Positions 36,716 to 50,802 of a stretch of DNA of 64,000 nt are shown here, in pieces. Positions within the stretch are counted from its first letter, which is position 1; every line of letters begins with the position of its first letter. A model generated the notes under the pieces. It was given only the letters and a program-made list of their open reading frames with translations. It searched no databases and had not been told where the DNA came from. This DNA is from Theobroma cacao (taxonomy: Eukaryota; Streptophyta; Magnoliopsida; Malvales; Malvaceae). The stretch is taken from contig NC_030858.1 in assembly GCF_000208745.1 (NCBI RefSeq), forward strand, positions 34,782,803 through 34,846,802, read 5' to 3'. The position numbers and the translations under genes were made by a program.

Positions 36716-39700
36716 TCATCCCAGCAAACCGGCTAGTAGAGCAGCAGGATCGTTCGCCGGTATTTGTGGGGTTGGTTGAGCTGCAGGAGGTGCTGGTGGT
36801 GCTGCTGCTATTGGTGCCTGAGGAGCTGCTGGAATGCTAACCAATTGTTCCTTGATGAACTCCTTCAACCTGCAGATCAAATATAAGAAAAATCTGCCAA
36901 TCCAAAGAATTTAAAGTAAACTTGCTTGGTGTGAAGTTTAGCTACATACTCAAATGTTAACGTAGGATCGCCAGAAGCAAGTGTCATTCGCAACTGGGTT
37001 CTGTCTGCTGGATCTGTTTCAATTCTGACCTGAATATTACAGAAGGATAGGCTGTAAGCGACTGTTACCAGACTTTAATGCAGTTCAAGCTCAGGATAAT
37101 CTCCAAGAGTGCAACTTATAATACTAGATTTCTCTACACATGGAATTTAATTAGGGTGGCCGACTAAGATAAAGGCATGGAAAGGGGCCAAAGCAAAAAA
37201 AGAACAAAAAAAAAGAGGAAAAAAAATTCAGAACAAATTGAGCATCTATTCAAATCAGAACATATGTGTAATGCGAAACCAAACAGATCAAATGACTACC
37301 AGACGAGGAACAATAGCATAAGATTAGTTCCTTAGGTGTCATCATGTCATTCAAATTTATCACCAAGCTACATCATTACAATAAGATAGTCATATAGCTT
37401 TGACAGTATATTTCTTACCAAACAAAGCATGGCACGTGTACTCTCCGAGTAGAAGGTGGTGCTTGCAACTAGATTATTAGGATTTGGATCCTGAAACAGA
37501 AAATTGAACGGTGAAAAATGCCTACATAAATGGCAGAAGGGTGTATTCAAATGAAAACACTTACAAGCCCTGGAGAAATCATTAGCCGGAAACTGTTGAG
37601 TAGATTTGCCATTTCTGGAAGAGGCATTGGTCTTACACCTCTAACCTGCACAATTTATAGCAAATGGTCACATGGAGTCAGGGAGTGGTAAAAACAAGCC
37701 AGAATGCACAGAACAAGACTCATTATAAAATGCGTGTTCAAACTCCAACACACATCTGCAGGTGATGGTGTGTCTACACTGTATATGAAACATGGTATTG
37801 CACTCTCCAATTATAAAAATAGGATAAACATGGGGACTACTAACCCACAATAGCAAAGTATAATTAAGCTAAAGAATGCAACTGTTCATATTAATGTAAC
37901 CCCCCCCCCCCCCCCCCCCCCCCCCCACAAGAACAAAAAAAAGAAAAAAAAACAGGANNNNNGAACAAAAAAGAAAAAAAAAAACAGGAGGCAGCAATAT
38001 ACATACAACTTCCTGAAGCTTCAATGGTGGTCCTGAAAGTGATCTCCATTGAGGGAAAAACTCCTCAGCAGACACTGAAATTGGCTGAAGAAATTTATTC
38101 AACACAGCAGGAAGGCGAAGCTTGACATCAACCTGTAAAAGGTAATAATAAGATCTCTGACATAGTAAATTAACCAGCTCATAGTGTTTTAACAGTATAT
38201 GATATGTCATATATCTGCAAGTACCATATTGGTTGCAAACTTGTAGGAGAAGTCGAGAACAGCTACATCCCGGCTTGGCCGGAGATTTACAACCTCAAGT
38301 GGGCATTGCACCTAAACAATCCATGGGAAAAACAATAAAAATGATAATAAAAAATAAAATGAAAGGGTAAGATGACCAAAAAAATTCATCAATAACCATT
38401 AATCAGTAATAATTACAAGCACAATGAATCCTTTGCACCTGTGCTCGAGGAGGTATAGTGTCAGGCACTAACGAAAGCTCCATCTTTAAATGGGCAGGAG
38501 GCAATATTAGAGCCTGAACTGAAACGAGAGGAGCTGTATTTTTGTTTCCCAAGAAAAGAACAAGGCGTCCATGATGAGCTCGCCACTCTGCTTTAATGCC
38601 AATCTGAAGTCATGTTCCGTGAGAAAATCAGAACTTTTGGAAGCTTCTAAAAGAGTCTTAATACCAATTTGAAAAACCAAATTAGTATCCTAGAGAATAA
38701 CCTGAGGAAATAATAGAGTGGCAGATAACAAAGACCAGAGAACATGAAACGTAAAGCGTTCATACCTGAATGTAAGGATCCTCATATAGAACGCCACTAT
38801 CTTTCAGGCATAAAGCATGAAATCTTTCAGCAATATTTCCTATTGGCTGCAGATGCAAGTAGTAAAATCAACCAGTAAAACTTATAATAACACTGCAACA
38901 TTTATTAGAAACATCATGCAAATTTAATAATGACTAAACTTTTTAATGTCTGTTAGGAAAAATCTGTTGCTCTGCACTCAACAGTTTATTGTGGGGTATA
39001 GCAACAATTCAGTACACTGAAAAGAATTGGAAAAAAGCTCTCTACTGAAACTAAAGGATTTGTTAAGAGAAAAAGGGGGAATTATAATCAAACAATAAAG
39101 AAACTAAGAACAGATAGGCAAGACATAACATTGGCAATAACAGCTGAAAAGCATGGGGAACAACTTTTCCTAAGGTGGCAGCCAATAATACAATCCCCCA
39201 AAATTCATCTTCTTTACAAAACACCAGGAGAAAAACATTGCTTTCTTTTTGATAATAGATAAAAGAAGAGAGAACTAAAGAAACAAAGCTGTGCCCCAGC
39301 ACAAAAGCAGCCAGCAACCCATCAACTAGAAAAAGTGAGGGATGGAGTCATCAAAAACTGCTGCATAATTTTTTAAGCAGTGGGTTAGAGTTGGTCTAAC
39401 AAGGTGGCATCCCAAATAAAATTTCCCAGTTTTTTTCCTCACCATGAGTAGAACAGTAAATCACAAACAACTTGCTTTGATATTGAAAATAAACCACATC
39501 AAGGTTCTACTCTCATTTTTGAATTTGGAAGAAGAGATTTGGCCATGGGTAAACATTACAATATGAGAAGCCATTACCTGAACCGTATTTGTCTGCTCTT
39601 CTATAGCAACTATGGCTGAACCATCCACTGCATCTGGACCACCTTCCAATCCGGAGACAGAATTGTGCTCAGATTGAACAGTAGCACCAGGAGGGCCTTC

Positions 39701-42700
39701 AATAGCCAGTGGGGCCAAAAGATCACCAAGGAGATCTGCTGAAGGAGGTTGAGGATCTACTTTGCTTAAAGTCCCATTTTCGTGAGACAAAGCTAGGTCT
39801 GTTGAACTATGATCCTGCCAAGATAACCAAATACATATTAGTCCAAATAAGACTTGAAAAAATGCAATATATGTATGTATGTTTGTGTGTGTCAAAAACC
39901 TAGAACGAAAGTAGCCACTAGAATTCAAAAAGAACTAACCTCATCACTGGTCATGCTGGGCACCTTTACAAGTGTAAGCGCGCCAACAGGAACTGGTGGT
40001 GGTGCCCCATTAGCAGGGAGTTGATCAGTTACGACTAGAGCATTTGATGTTTGCTGTTGAGCACGCAACTTGATAGCACTTTGCTCTGCAGCGTCAACCT
40101 CAGCATCTTCTGCCTTTTTGATCAACGCAGACTGTAAATTGAGGACAAGAACACAGTTAACCATTGCTTGAATCAAGACATACATAGGCTGCCTGCAACT
40201 AAATGCTGGAGCAGGTAGGTTCTAAATGAATATTTGCAAAGTACACACACCTGACGTTCAGGAAATTTAGGCATTTCAGCCAATATATCCATTAGAGCAG
40301 CACCTTTCTGACTTAATGCAAAATATTCAACAGCTCGTTGTTGTATCTCGGCATCAATGCAACTCTCATATCTGAGTTACCAATTACAAAATTGTGTTAA
40401 AGCAAATCACATTACTTTAATGCTAAAAAACAGAATATTTTCAAATTTCAAACAGATTATAGATGAGATTTGACCAATCAGAGACAAAAATATGCAAAAG
40501 TAAATCTTACTTATTGAATATTGCCCAAATCTGATTTTGCAGTTCTTGATCTGGTGGTTGATCGTGCATTAAGATCTTAGCATAAGCCGATAAAAGAATA
40601 GGAATGGTAGTAGTCCTGAAACATGATATCCATTATAAGATACGGAAAATAATAGAAAAGCAAATATTAACCAACCAGAAGGGATCAATGTTTAAAGGCT
40701 CTTACGATACTGTAGGAAGCTTCTCATGTATGATGCTGAAGATTTCTTTAGGACTACACCCAGGCCGTCTACCCAGAAGGTGGCTGTATTCTCCAAGAAT
40801 ATAAGCACTGACCTGTTCGATACATACAAATTCCAAAACACTTTTATATCTCTAACCCTGATATATATGTGTATACATGTATGTATGTATGTATGCATGT
40901 ATATATATGTATCTAAGTAATTTAGTGCCAAACAAAATCAAAATTTTAGAAGTGATTAAAATGAATAAATGAAATCTGATTAAATTTGCTTAATGAACAA
41001 ACAAGAGAAAAGCTCAGCCATACTTAATGCAGCATGGTGCACATCTATGTTGCTCGGACTCGGCATTTTTTGCTACCTACCCGTGTCAACATGACGCACT
41101 ACCAACAAGGACACGGGATATGGGTCAGATTTGGCAGACATGCTGAGTAAGTAATGGCACGAATTGGGCTAAATCGGTTCGATCATCACCAGAAATCTAA
41201 CATAGTGTCAAAGACTTAAGCACCTGGACAGATATGGTGCAGCAAAAGATCCTGATGGGTACAGAGAAAATTCTAAAAACAAGAAAAAAAAGAGGGATTG
41301 GAGATATTGGAGAAAAAGATGAGTCCAAACATGTGCAGCCAAAAGTAGTTTTTCCTAAAAGGCCACCCGTCATCCTCAATGAGAATCATGGCCATTTGAG
41401 AACCCATTCCTCAGATGAGAGCAGGGGAACTGAATGGCCAATCCAAGTGGCAGAGAAAACAATGAAAAAATATAATATATTTTACCAATTATTATTTAAT
41501 AAAAATTAAAAGGGGAACTTGAGTCTTCTGTTGGGCCTCCAGGTATTTATAAGTGAGAACTAATATGGGCTGGTCCAGGCATACTAAACATCACAATATT
41601 AGTAGTAGAACTTGGGCCTTTTTATTTGTTTTGTGGGCCTCGATTGCTTGGCTTTTATTTTTCTTTGGGACCCAAACATAACACTTTTTGTTAACCAATT
41701 TCATAATATAATTGTAGGCCTAGTAATATCGGTTAAGGAAAGGATTAAATTACTGACATTAAAGTATACAAGCAATAAGGGCGGAATATAGTATAATATA
41801 ATATAATAATATAACACACACACACACACACACACACATTTATATAGACGAGTCCTTGTACCTGTATCCTAGTTATTGACCCCTAGTCCACATATCCCAA
41901 ATTTAGAACAATTCACAGATCAGACACTACACATACCCGTACTGACACTCTCACTTGAGTCAAAGCAACATAGAAGCACATACGTAAAATCAGTCAAAAA
42001 TGCCAATACCCGCAAAATTTGAGAATAAAATAACCCTATAATTGGCATTGAGTGATGATAACGAATCAACTATGCTAATTCTGTTGACAATCACTTGTAG
42101 AGAGGTAAGCCGTAATATAACCATCATTCTTGACAGGTAAAAATCTCCAAAGGACTCCAAATATGTTGAGCCTAATGCCCGAACGAAAAAGAGAAGCTAA
42201 AAGTTTACTGCCATTTAAAAAATTAGTATGAAATGGTCAAACCATCCACATGCACCAAACACTACTCTCCACACCCACACAACTCATCTGGCAAAAAGAC
42301 TACATATTATACAAACCTTGACCATTGTCTCGTGTACAGCAGGCTTGTCAAGATACTCTTTCACCTTTGCAGCTGCATAAGGCTGGTCATAAACATAAAG
42401 TTTCAGCCCAAAAATCAACAAATGAAGAAGAATATTTTAATGTTATAAAAAGCGGCACTATTTGTGTTAAAGACTTTATTGATCACCTGTAGGTCCTCGT
42501 TGTTAGTAACAAATTGCACAACACGGAACCATATGTCATCACTAATAAAATCTCCTGCCTTGTCAATCAACTGAAGGATCACATCCACATACCTGCGAAT
42601 GGGAATAATAACCAATCATTTGATCAAGTTAGCATACACAATAGAAAAGAAAACTCCGAGTTATGAAATTTCCATTCTCAAACATATCCGCTAGTATCCT

Positions 42701-45700
42701 GATTTCACCAACATTCTTACCAAGACAAATCAGGAGCAAACTTCTCTGCAAGAATGGCAGCCTTAAGAGACAATTCCTCACGCATTGCAAAATCAGCTGT
42801 GCTCAGATACTGATAAACAGATGACAGTCAGGGATGTTCTCATCTTGTGCCTCAGCATTTCAATAGTTATACAGAAAATAAATTATTCAAGGAATCATAC
42901 AAGGTAATAACTTTTTCATGTTCAAGACTTTAATACCTGCAATAGTTCTTCAACAATGTCCTTTGCATTTGTTACATCACACATACCATAAAGCAAATCA
43001 AGAGCACGCCTACGGATACTGCAAATTCCAAATTGGAATTAGTCAACAAAATTGGATCTTAGGAAAATACAATTTGATGCACATATAATTGAGTTTACAT
43101 GATAGAAGTTACGTGCAATACTGCTTACGGCTGTAAAAGCCATTAATATAAATATGTCGAGAGTAAAGGCTTTAGACATAATGGAGTTTTCTGATTTGAA
43201 TAAAGTGACACTCTTGTAATGTGAATAGTCAGATGAGGAAGTCAAAAACAGACAGCAATCTAAGGTGATTTCAAAACTTTTCAACTGCATAAGCAAGAAT
43301 TTTTACAAACACTCTTATCTTAAACACTTTGGCAGTTAAAGAACCAGCATACACCACTTTGGCACATCTAATATGAGGCCAAATAATGGATGTTACCCAG
43401 ATTTGAGTCTGAATATTAATGATTCACAAAAAAGAATCATCGCAATAACAATTTAAACGGCATCAATTACTCAAAAGACTGCAAAACCAAGAAACTCAAC
43501 CTGATATCAGGATCCTTCAACGATGTGATGATCTGCGCCTGATGTCTTTTGATAATATCTTGTACATCAGTAACCATTAGCATCCTAGTCATATTTTCCT
43601 GCAACAAAGCATTTAAAAATCTAAAGTAAATCATTAAGTTATAGGTAACCATCTTGATTTGGCACACATGAACATATTTGCTACTGCTTGAAGATATGAT
43701 CAACTGAAAAGAAACTAAGTAAATATGTTAACTTACCAAACCAAGATATCTAATATTTGGTTCGCGAACAGCTATGAATTTCCCAAGAAGGGCAACACAC
43801 TGAGACATCATCTCCTTTTCAGCATCAAGATGCATGACCTGTAATAAGGACAACAAATGCACAACACAATGTAAGAAAGAAGAGTTCAAACATGCTTGAT
43901 AAATTAGAACAGTTGCATATGCATATGGTTGTAAACTTTATATGATGTGTACAAGTGCTCGGACAGGGACTGGGAGAGGGGTGATATAGCTTACAAATAT
44001 ATCATAATAAAGAGGCAAGGAATAATTTGTCCAAGAAATGTAACATCATCCAGTAAGTGGACAGTAGGTTGCTACTTCGAAACCATTCTGTTTTTCTTTC
44101 TGCATGTGCATGTGCAGAGTGAGATGCATCATCATCTGTATACCATATGATAATACCTCATATACATACTTACATATGGACAGAAAATGTATGTGTGGAT
44201 GCTAAAAAAACACAGAATGTTTCTGGTCCTATAATAAAAAACATGAAACCCATCTAAAAAAACCAATTTTGGTGAATTTAAGCAAAATTTTCATACATGA
44301 ATCAATTTGATTTTTTGGCAGACTAAATTTTTCTATAAAGTCACGTGTCAAAAAATTCCTTCGATAATAAATTTCACATGCTAAAACCAGAGCTCAGTAG
44401 TAAACTCACGAGAGCAAGGGCTTCAAAGAGGACTGCATGTGATGCATTGTTCTTATTAACATTTTTCACGACATCAGTTCCCATTAATATCCGTTGTAAG
44501 ACCTGAAGTCAGTATTCAAGTTCCATCAATATCAAAATATAATCTTAAAAAAAACAAAAGATGATATATATGGGAAAGTTTAAACCTCAAACAAAGTTCT
44601 TCTGGTGTTTGGATCTTCAATGGTAGGAAAATACTGGAGGGCCCTCATTGTCTTAACCTGTTATAAAAAAAATAATAATAAACATCAAGATGAGCTTTAC
44701 CAAAAATGAGTCGATGATAATTACAAATAACCAAAGTCATCCACTCCAAAAATGAGATAGGAAAAAAGTTGGTCACAATTACTAGCAGCCTAGTAGAAAA
44801 CATATCCAAGAGAGAAATAAAGGAATTATTCACTTAGAACATATACAAACTAATCAGATCAGGCCCATAACTTTTTTCTGAGCTTGGCATCAAATTCATA
44901 GAAATTGTAAGAGTGAAACAGAAGGACAAACCTGAAGCCAGGGAGATGGGATACCATAGTAAGTATATTCCTGTGGAACATCTTGGTTCCTCGCAAGGCG
45001 CTCCAATGTTTTAACGCACTTTGGAAGGCAAGTCCAATATGCTTCATGATTATTTGATACCAAAGCAACAAGAAGGCTCATAGAAGAGGTCAAAACACCA
45101 AGATCACGCTCATCTAAAAGCTGCGACATCCGATCCGCCCTAAAACATAGGGCAAGAAAAGCAATTCAAAATAAGCACAACTAACATCATAAAACAGCCA
45201 GTTGGGATTAAACTTTTAACATTATAGCATACCAGCCATCAACATTGACAACATCAGGATTTTTCCTATACAAGCGCAGCAAACATAATGCAGCTTTTTT
45301 TCGTACAAGTGGTCTGCAGCTGCTAGAAAGCTGGAATAACAGATTTTATCAGTGTTAATTATTTTCTAAAAAAAGCAGTTGAACTTAACAAGTTTCTGGT
45401 TGATCTCACAAGTAACTTTTGAACATCAGGTGCCAAAGACTCAGCAAATTCTCTCCCACCAATATTCCCAACCTACAGAGTCAATTCAAGAAAAGGTTAA
45501 ATGTAAGGTTAAAGGAGGTGATGCTCTGAATGTGAGGAAGATGACATGCAACCCTAAGCAAAGGATAAGAATAACAACATGGAGCTGAGCAAAAAACCAA
45601 AAAAGAATAACAACACAGAAAACCTTAGGTGTCCATAAATCACCCCAAAAAAAGGTAACTGAAGAGTGACCAGAAGATCAATAACAAAAAACGTTACAGA

Positions 45701-48700
45701 CTAATCTATCAAAAAAAGAAAAAAGGCTAAAGACTATAAAGCAACATCCAAGGCACAAAGCAACAAAACACTGAGTTCCATTTGGCATGAAATTAACAAA
45801 TAAAAATAATAGAATCACCTATTAGAGATCCAGGAACAAAGAGCTACAATATAAATTACAAAGTGATGAACAGTACATAGAAAAGTGAATAAAACTTCTC
45901 TAGAGAAAAGAGAGAAAAGAAAAAAGCAAACTCTCAATCATATGTCACAGAGTAAATCCTACTTTCCACATGCATCTCCATTATGTAGGGTACCTGTTTG
46001 ACGTTGTAAATCAGAAACAATTCTATCCCATTCTAATTATGTGGATGACGTACAGAAGCTCAAGCAGTTTCTTTTTCCCTTACCATAGTTAATGCTAGGC
46101 ACTGGAAAGTCTCATTTCGACCAATTATATCATTGCGTACGGTGTTGATTGCTAGTCTCAGAAAATCATGATTCTCATTGAGCAAACATGATGTCACAAT
46201 GTATCCAACCTGCAGCCAATTATAGGAGAATATAAGTTAAATAAACCACAGAGAAAAATACTTGTGAAAATAGAGAAAATGGAAATGCACAGATTTCAGT
46301 ATCAACCATTCACAGCATGAGAACTATTATCTTTTATTGACTAGATAACCCAATAAGCTCAATTCTGTGAAAAAGTTGCAAGAGTACCCGATCCATATTT
46401 TATCCAAGCTTCCATAATAAATCCTTTATTTGATATCATACAGCCCCATTCAAATACTGTCAGAGATTGGGATGCTATACTATGATGGTTAACTATACTG
46501 CTTAGACAGTATCAACACGTGCCAGCTTTATTGTTGCAGGAGACTTGTTACATGTAGCAATAATTGATACGAGTATAAAGGATAAAGCTTTCATGGTACT
46601 ACAGATTCTAAGTAGTGAAATAAAGCTGAGACATCTCAACATGTTATTTTGTTAGCTCTTTATACATTTAAGTTTTCATGGCCCTTTTCTTGTCTTTCTT
46701 TCTTAGGGGAAAGGAGGAAATGATTATAACACTTTAGGCCATTGTTATACAACTTTTCAGGTTTTGTCTTCTTTCAGGCTCTTGAGCAGGATGTCATTTG
46801 TAAAGAATTAGTCCAATAGGTTGTGCCCTCCATTGAGCGTCTCTTAAATGCGCTACTACTCATAATAAAAGAAAAACAAAATGAATCGTACCTGCTTTTC
46901 TGGATACTTTGGTGCAGATATCAAAGAAACAGCTTCCATGTGACCAAAATCAACATCATAACCCAGCATGTAAATATAAAGCATTTTCCAAACATATTTC
47001 TTCTTCTCATATGGACTCAATCCCTGTCAGAAGAACATGAACTTTGAATAAGAAACTGCACATTCCTTTCGGTAAGACACTAAAAGGACCTACTCACTTG
47101 TCACCTAAAAAGGCACTAAAAGGTTCCAATTAAGAGTTTCTAGAGTGAATGACAGTGTTTGGAAAAATTTGGCTCTAGGATTTACTTTTCACACGAAATA
47201 ATGAGCTAAACTCCTCCCTAATAGGTGACTACAAAAGCAACTAATAAAAAAAGGAAAATTCATATAATAACAAGGCTGCTTACTTGGAGCTGGAGACTCA
47301 GTTGAAATTCACCCAACAGCCCTAATGTAGACAAATATAAAGATTCCTGAATAACAGAGTGCATCCCTATATTCTAGCATGTTCAAAGCTGGAGCAAACA
47401 CTCAATGTGAAAAAAGCAAATGAAATTTGGGTTCCTTACTGTGACTAGAATTGATTTGTATGAATCTCCATGAGAATCAAAGACAACAAAACTATTAAGA
47501 TGATGATAATTTGAAAATTATGGAATAAAATTTCCCGAAGGCAAAAGCTTTAAGAAACTTGGTGGTATACAACTTGTGAGCACAAAAACAAAATACTATA
47601 AAATTTAACTACTGTCAGAGGAAGGGGAACAGAGAAAGTTCATCAGGTTGAGAACTTTTGTGTTTTTACCTTCAAAATTGAACATGATAGGGGAATGTAA
47701 ATGGAAAAAGCCCATATAAGGACCACATAAGAATGTGCCCACAGGGGGAAGGTTAGGAGAGATGGAGGAGAAACAGAGACACTATAAATCAAAGGCTCCA
47801 GGGACCTCGTCTAACTATCAATAAAAAGCCAGATTTATAAAATCCAAATAAAAAGGAATATAAATATTTGCAATCAAACATGCCAGGGAATTGATAAGTT
47901 CAACAACTTTATCGAAACACATCTTAGTAGATTATATCCTCACTAACCTATACAATTTTAAAATTTTAACAACATAGTTCAAATGTTTGGCTTGTTAAAC
48001 ATGGTTCCGCATGAACATACAATCAACATCATCTTCCTCGCCTCACAGCTGAACTGGTGAGCACTGACTCTTCAAAAGGATTCCAGGAACTCATTCAGCA
48101 GTCAGATTGCGGAAACTTATCACAAGAAACTTATTTAATTCCAACTGGTCAATATATAGTCTATTCTCTTAATAATTGTGATAGGCTTCTTCAATTAGAA
48201 TATTGAAATGCTACAGACTGATGGTGCCTACTACGGTACTATGGTATATACACATTTCGAAGGTTCAATACTACGCTAATGGCCTTCAACTGGAAACTCA
48301 AGTTGTATGAGTTTCTCAGGACTAGCAAGCACCATACTATCTAATAACACTGAGTGGAGTTTTGCTTAACATAGGATTTGCAAAATTGTTAGAATTCTTC
48401 AGGAATGAGATCCAATACTACCACTAACATTTCAAATGGGGCTACCGCATAGGTTTAGTCAGAAGAAATGTGACTGTAAAAGCTTATAAAGATAGTCATT
48501 TTTCTCATTCATACAGCAGCCATTACTGTTCTGAAACGATGTGGAACTCTGTTCCGATTAAAATTATGAGAAATTTATTTTTTTGTAAGCTGGGCATATA
48601 TAGCCTACCCCCATCGAAAAATTGACACACTTTTATAGCGTTTACAAATGCATAAATTTTTAATCAAAAAGTTATTATAGACGTAATTAGCTAGTTTTTT

Positions 48701-49092
48701 ATTTTAAAAAATTAAAAAGAAATTAGCTAACACAATGATAAACCCTAGCTTAACTTAGCTCACAATTTGCGCTCACAAAAATTCAAAATACCAACAACAT
48801 CTAATTAACAAAAATAAAATAAAATAAAGTTCACCGTTTTCTATATTAAAAACAAATTCTACTGGAAGCACTTAAAACTTAAAAGTAAGTCCGATCGTTT
48901 TCTAAACATGGCATTTAGATTAAAAAAAAACCTTGAAAAATTTTTCTCTGAACTCCTAACCTTTTCATTTTTGAAGCGAGTACGGACGTTGCCGAGCTCT
49001 TTATCGACACGTAATCGTTCTTGCTCTTTGTTCTGGCAATTTCGAATGTCGCTTATGAAAACCGAGAGCCCTCTCATCCCGTGCATTGCCAT
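36716..49092 (-). CDS. AP2A: AP-2 complex alpha subunit (alpha-adaptin)
   Basis: Twenty-seven exons give 1023 aa: 49092-48961, 47023-46892, 46209-46084, 45472-45410, 45330-45233, 45139-44932, 44657-44586, 44502-44410, 43838-43737, 43598-43501, 43018-42937, 42809-42721, 42592-42487, 42382-42317, 40812-40706, 40615-40511, 40371-40251, 40131-39940, 39814-39578, 38846-38766, 38603-38439, 38311-38225, 38132-38010, 37645-37565, 37490-37419, 37029-36950, 36869-36716. The start ATG at 49092 precedes [10 protein letters not shown], the conserved plant N-terminus; ATGs at 49086 and 49077 are alternatives. An alpha-helical adaptin trunk spans about 1-600, a Pro/Ser/Asp hinge about 601-743 (DLLGDLL), and the ear domain runs to the end ([11 protein letters not shown]). 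As part of AP-2 it links PIP2 membranes, cargo and clathrin in plasma-membrane endocytosis. All exons join in frame, so the gene looks intact. Introns 14 and 23 carry a transposon and an assembly gap. Confidence 0.97.
37900..37962. repeat. 27-bp poly-C run and NNNNN gap in alpha-adaptin intron 23
   Basis: C runs without break from 37900 to 37926, followed by an A-rich segment, five N (37958-37962), and a near copy of the same A-rich segment (both ending AAAAACAGGA). The flanking duplication suggests the assembler failed to merge reads over the homopolymer. It lies in intron 23 (38009-37646) and does not touch exons. Confidence 0.85.
41045..41973. mobile_element. 929-bp element with inverted ends in alpha-adaptin intron 14
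   Basis: The left end CTATGTTGCTCGGACTC (41045-41061) matches the reverse complement of the right end (41957-41973) at 15 of 17 bases. GCACAT lies just before the left end and two bases after the right end, a possible target duplication. The interior has a (CA)n microsatellite (41816-41840) and no transposase frame. I recall the TGTTGCTCGGACTC phrase as a common dispersed repeat end in eudicots. A non-autonomous DNA transposon is the likely identity; its superfamily is not settled. Confidence 0.55.
41816..41840. repeat. (CA)n microsatellite
   Basis: A run of about twelve CA units follows a TATAATATAATA stretch inside alpha-adaptin intron 14. It is likely to vary in length between individuals. 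Confidence 0.9.
47024..48960. other. Alpha-adaptin intron 1, no feature seen
   Basis: This is the longest intron of the gene (1.94 kb) between exon 1, which encodes only the N-terminal 44 residues, and exon 2. Long first introns often hold enhancer sequence in plants, but I see no specific motif, repeat or RNA gene in it. Confidence 0.5.
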
Positions 49093-50802
49093 CCCGCTTG
49101 ACCGATCAGATCCACCTCTTCTTCCTTTTGGATCTGCCTCTCAATTGTCCAGATCTTTCTCTCCTTTCTTTCAACGGCAACGGCGAAATCGATCCCGCAT
49201 ATAGAAAAAAGAAAACAAAAATTTGAAGGCAAAAATGAGGTGTGGAAAACCAAAATAGGAAATTTCGAAATGGAATTGTAAAAGAAAGGAGGGGAAAATA
49301 TTTGGTTTGATCTAAGGAGAGAAAGAGAGAGAAAGGGACAAGGTGGACTGAGGAACAAAATTTGGACAAAGCCGTCGTAAGGAGCTGGAGACGACTTTTA
49401 TTTTACTCATTTATTTTAATTTCTTAATTACCTTCTCTCTTTTCTTTTAATTGAATTTATCCGGGTCGGGTTCCAAATTTACGGTTTTGGTAGAATGGAC
49501 TTGGGCCCACAATTACTCCTTTCATTTTGAAAATTTGAATCCATTTACCTTGGGTTTTCATTTTGAAGGCCTAGTGGACTGCCGATATTGTTAACTTGGA
49601 TTTATTTGCTTAGCATTTTGTGATTACTATTATATTTGCTAGAATGAAAAGACAAGACATTTATATTTAGATGCTTGTTCCATTAGCATAAGAACAAATT
49701 AGTACTGCAAATAATAAGAATTCGAGTGTCAATCGTATTCATAAAAACCCGGTATAAGATCGATTAACGGCTTGATTAAAACGTTTTTCTTTGATAGTAA
49801 AATTTAAAATCATAATGAAACCTTCTTAATTTCATTGCATCATTCCACTCCATAACGTCATCGGTTATTGATGCTTAACAGGTGAACTTGACCAACTTTA
49901 CTGCCCATAATTGCATATAATCGTTCTTATTTTTTAAACAAAAAAAATTTAAGTGATTGCATGGCTCAAGTTCAAATCTAATATATGCTACGTATATAAA
50001 TAGTTGATTATCTCATTAAATCAAGAGTTTATCAGCGAAATTCAGTCATTAAAAGTTAAATCTTTTGCAATGCAACAACGATTCTTTTTTTCGGAAAAAG
50101 AAAAGATGGTCTTTTTTGGTGAAATCAACCAATGGCATCGAGTGCAACCAAGAAAATGTACAAATAGTCCTCATAAAGTTATAATGCATTTCCGAATGGA
50201 CATCCTTTTGACTCGTGATGCAACGCAGGAGCCCATTTAGGAAATGCTTGCCTCAGAATTGGAATAGTAATATTACTATGCCCATCCAACGGTTTTCTTC
50301 CTGGTATTATTACACTGTTCTTAACTTTTTCTCTTGCTTTTATGTTGTTCAAAAGCTGAAAAGCAGCAAAAGTATACCTGGGGTTCGTTGAAAAAATGCT
50401 TAATTACTGTACAGAGGCCACCTATCTCTGACTTTCAAGGTGCAACCGTGGAACGGGATATTTTCGCTTGACAAGACAAACCGAATAACAAGGTTCAATC
50501 CTTCGTTTTCCCTTCTTTTTTTTTTTTCAAATATAAGTGTTGGGAAGGGAAGTTTTAATTCTAGTTGGTAGGTCCGAGCATTAAGTAAGAGAAAACCAAC
50601 CTTCAACATGAACAGCAATGCTGACCCCAAAACATGGAATCCCAGTTCATACTTTTGCCAGCCATGCAATTGGCTTGTCATGATGGAAACCAAATGGGAA
50701 AGAGGCTTCCTTTTGTCCCATCTTTGGGGTCATTTAGCCGGTTGAGGGTACCACAGCGGGGCTTCTCATTCAAGAAGCACTCTGGCAGAAATCAGGTTGC
50801 TC
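49093..50802. other. Alpha-adaptin promoter and RER1 3' UTR
   Basis: The stretch lies between the alpha-adaptin ATG and the RER1 stop codon, both genes being on the minus strand. The left part, to about 49400, is purine-rich leader and promoter. The right part from about 50400 should be the RER1 3' UTR. No other gene is supported. Confidence 0.45.

Noticed and set aside
39461..39928. 155-codon minus-strand frame
   Set aside because: Only the part 39814-39578 is exon 19 of alpha-adaptin; the ends are intron read-through.
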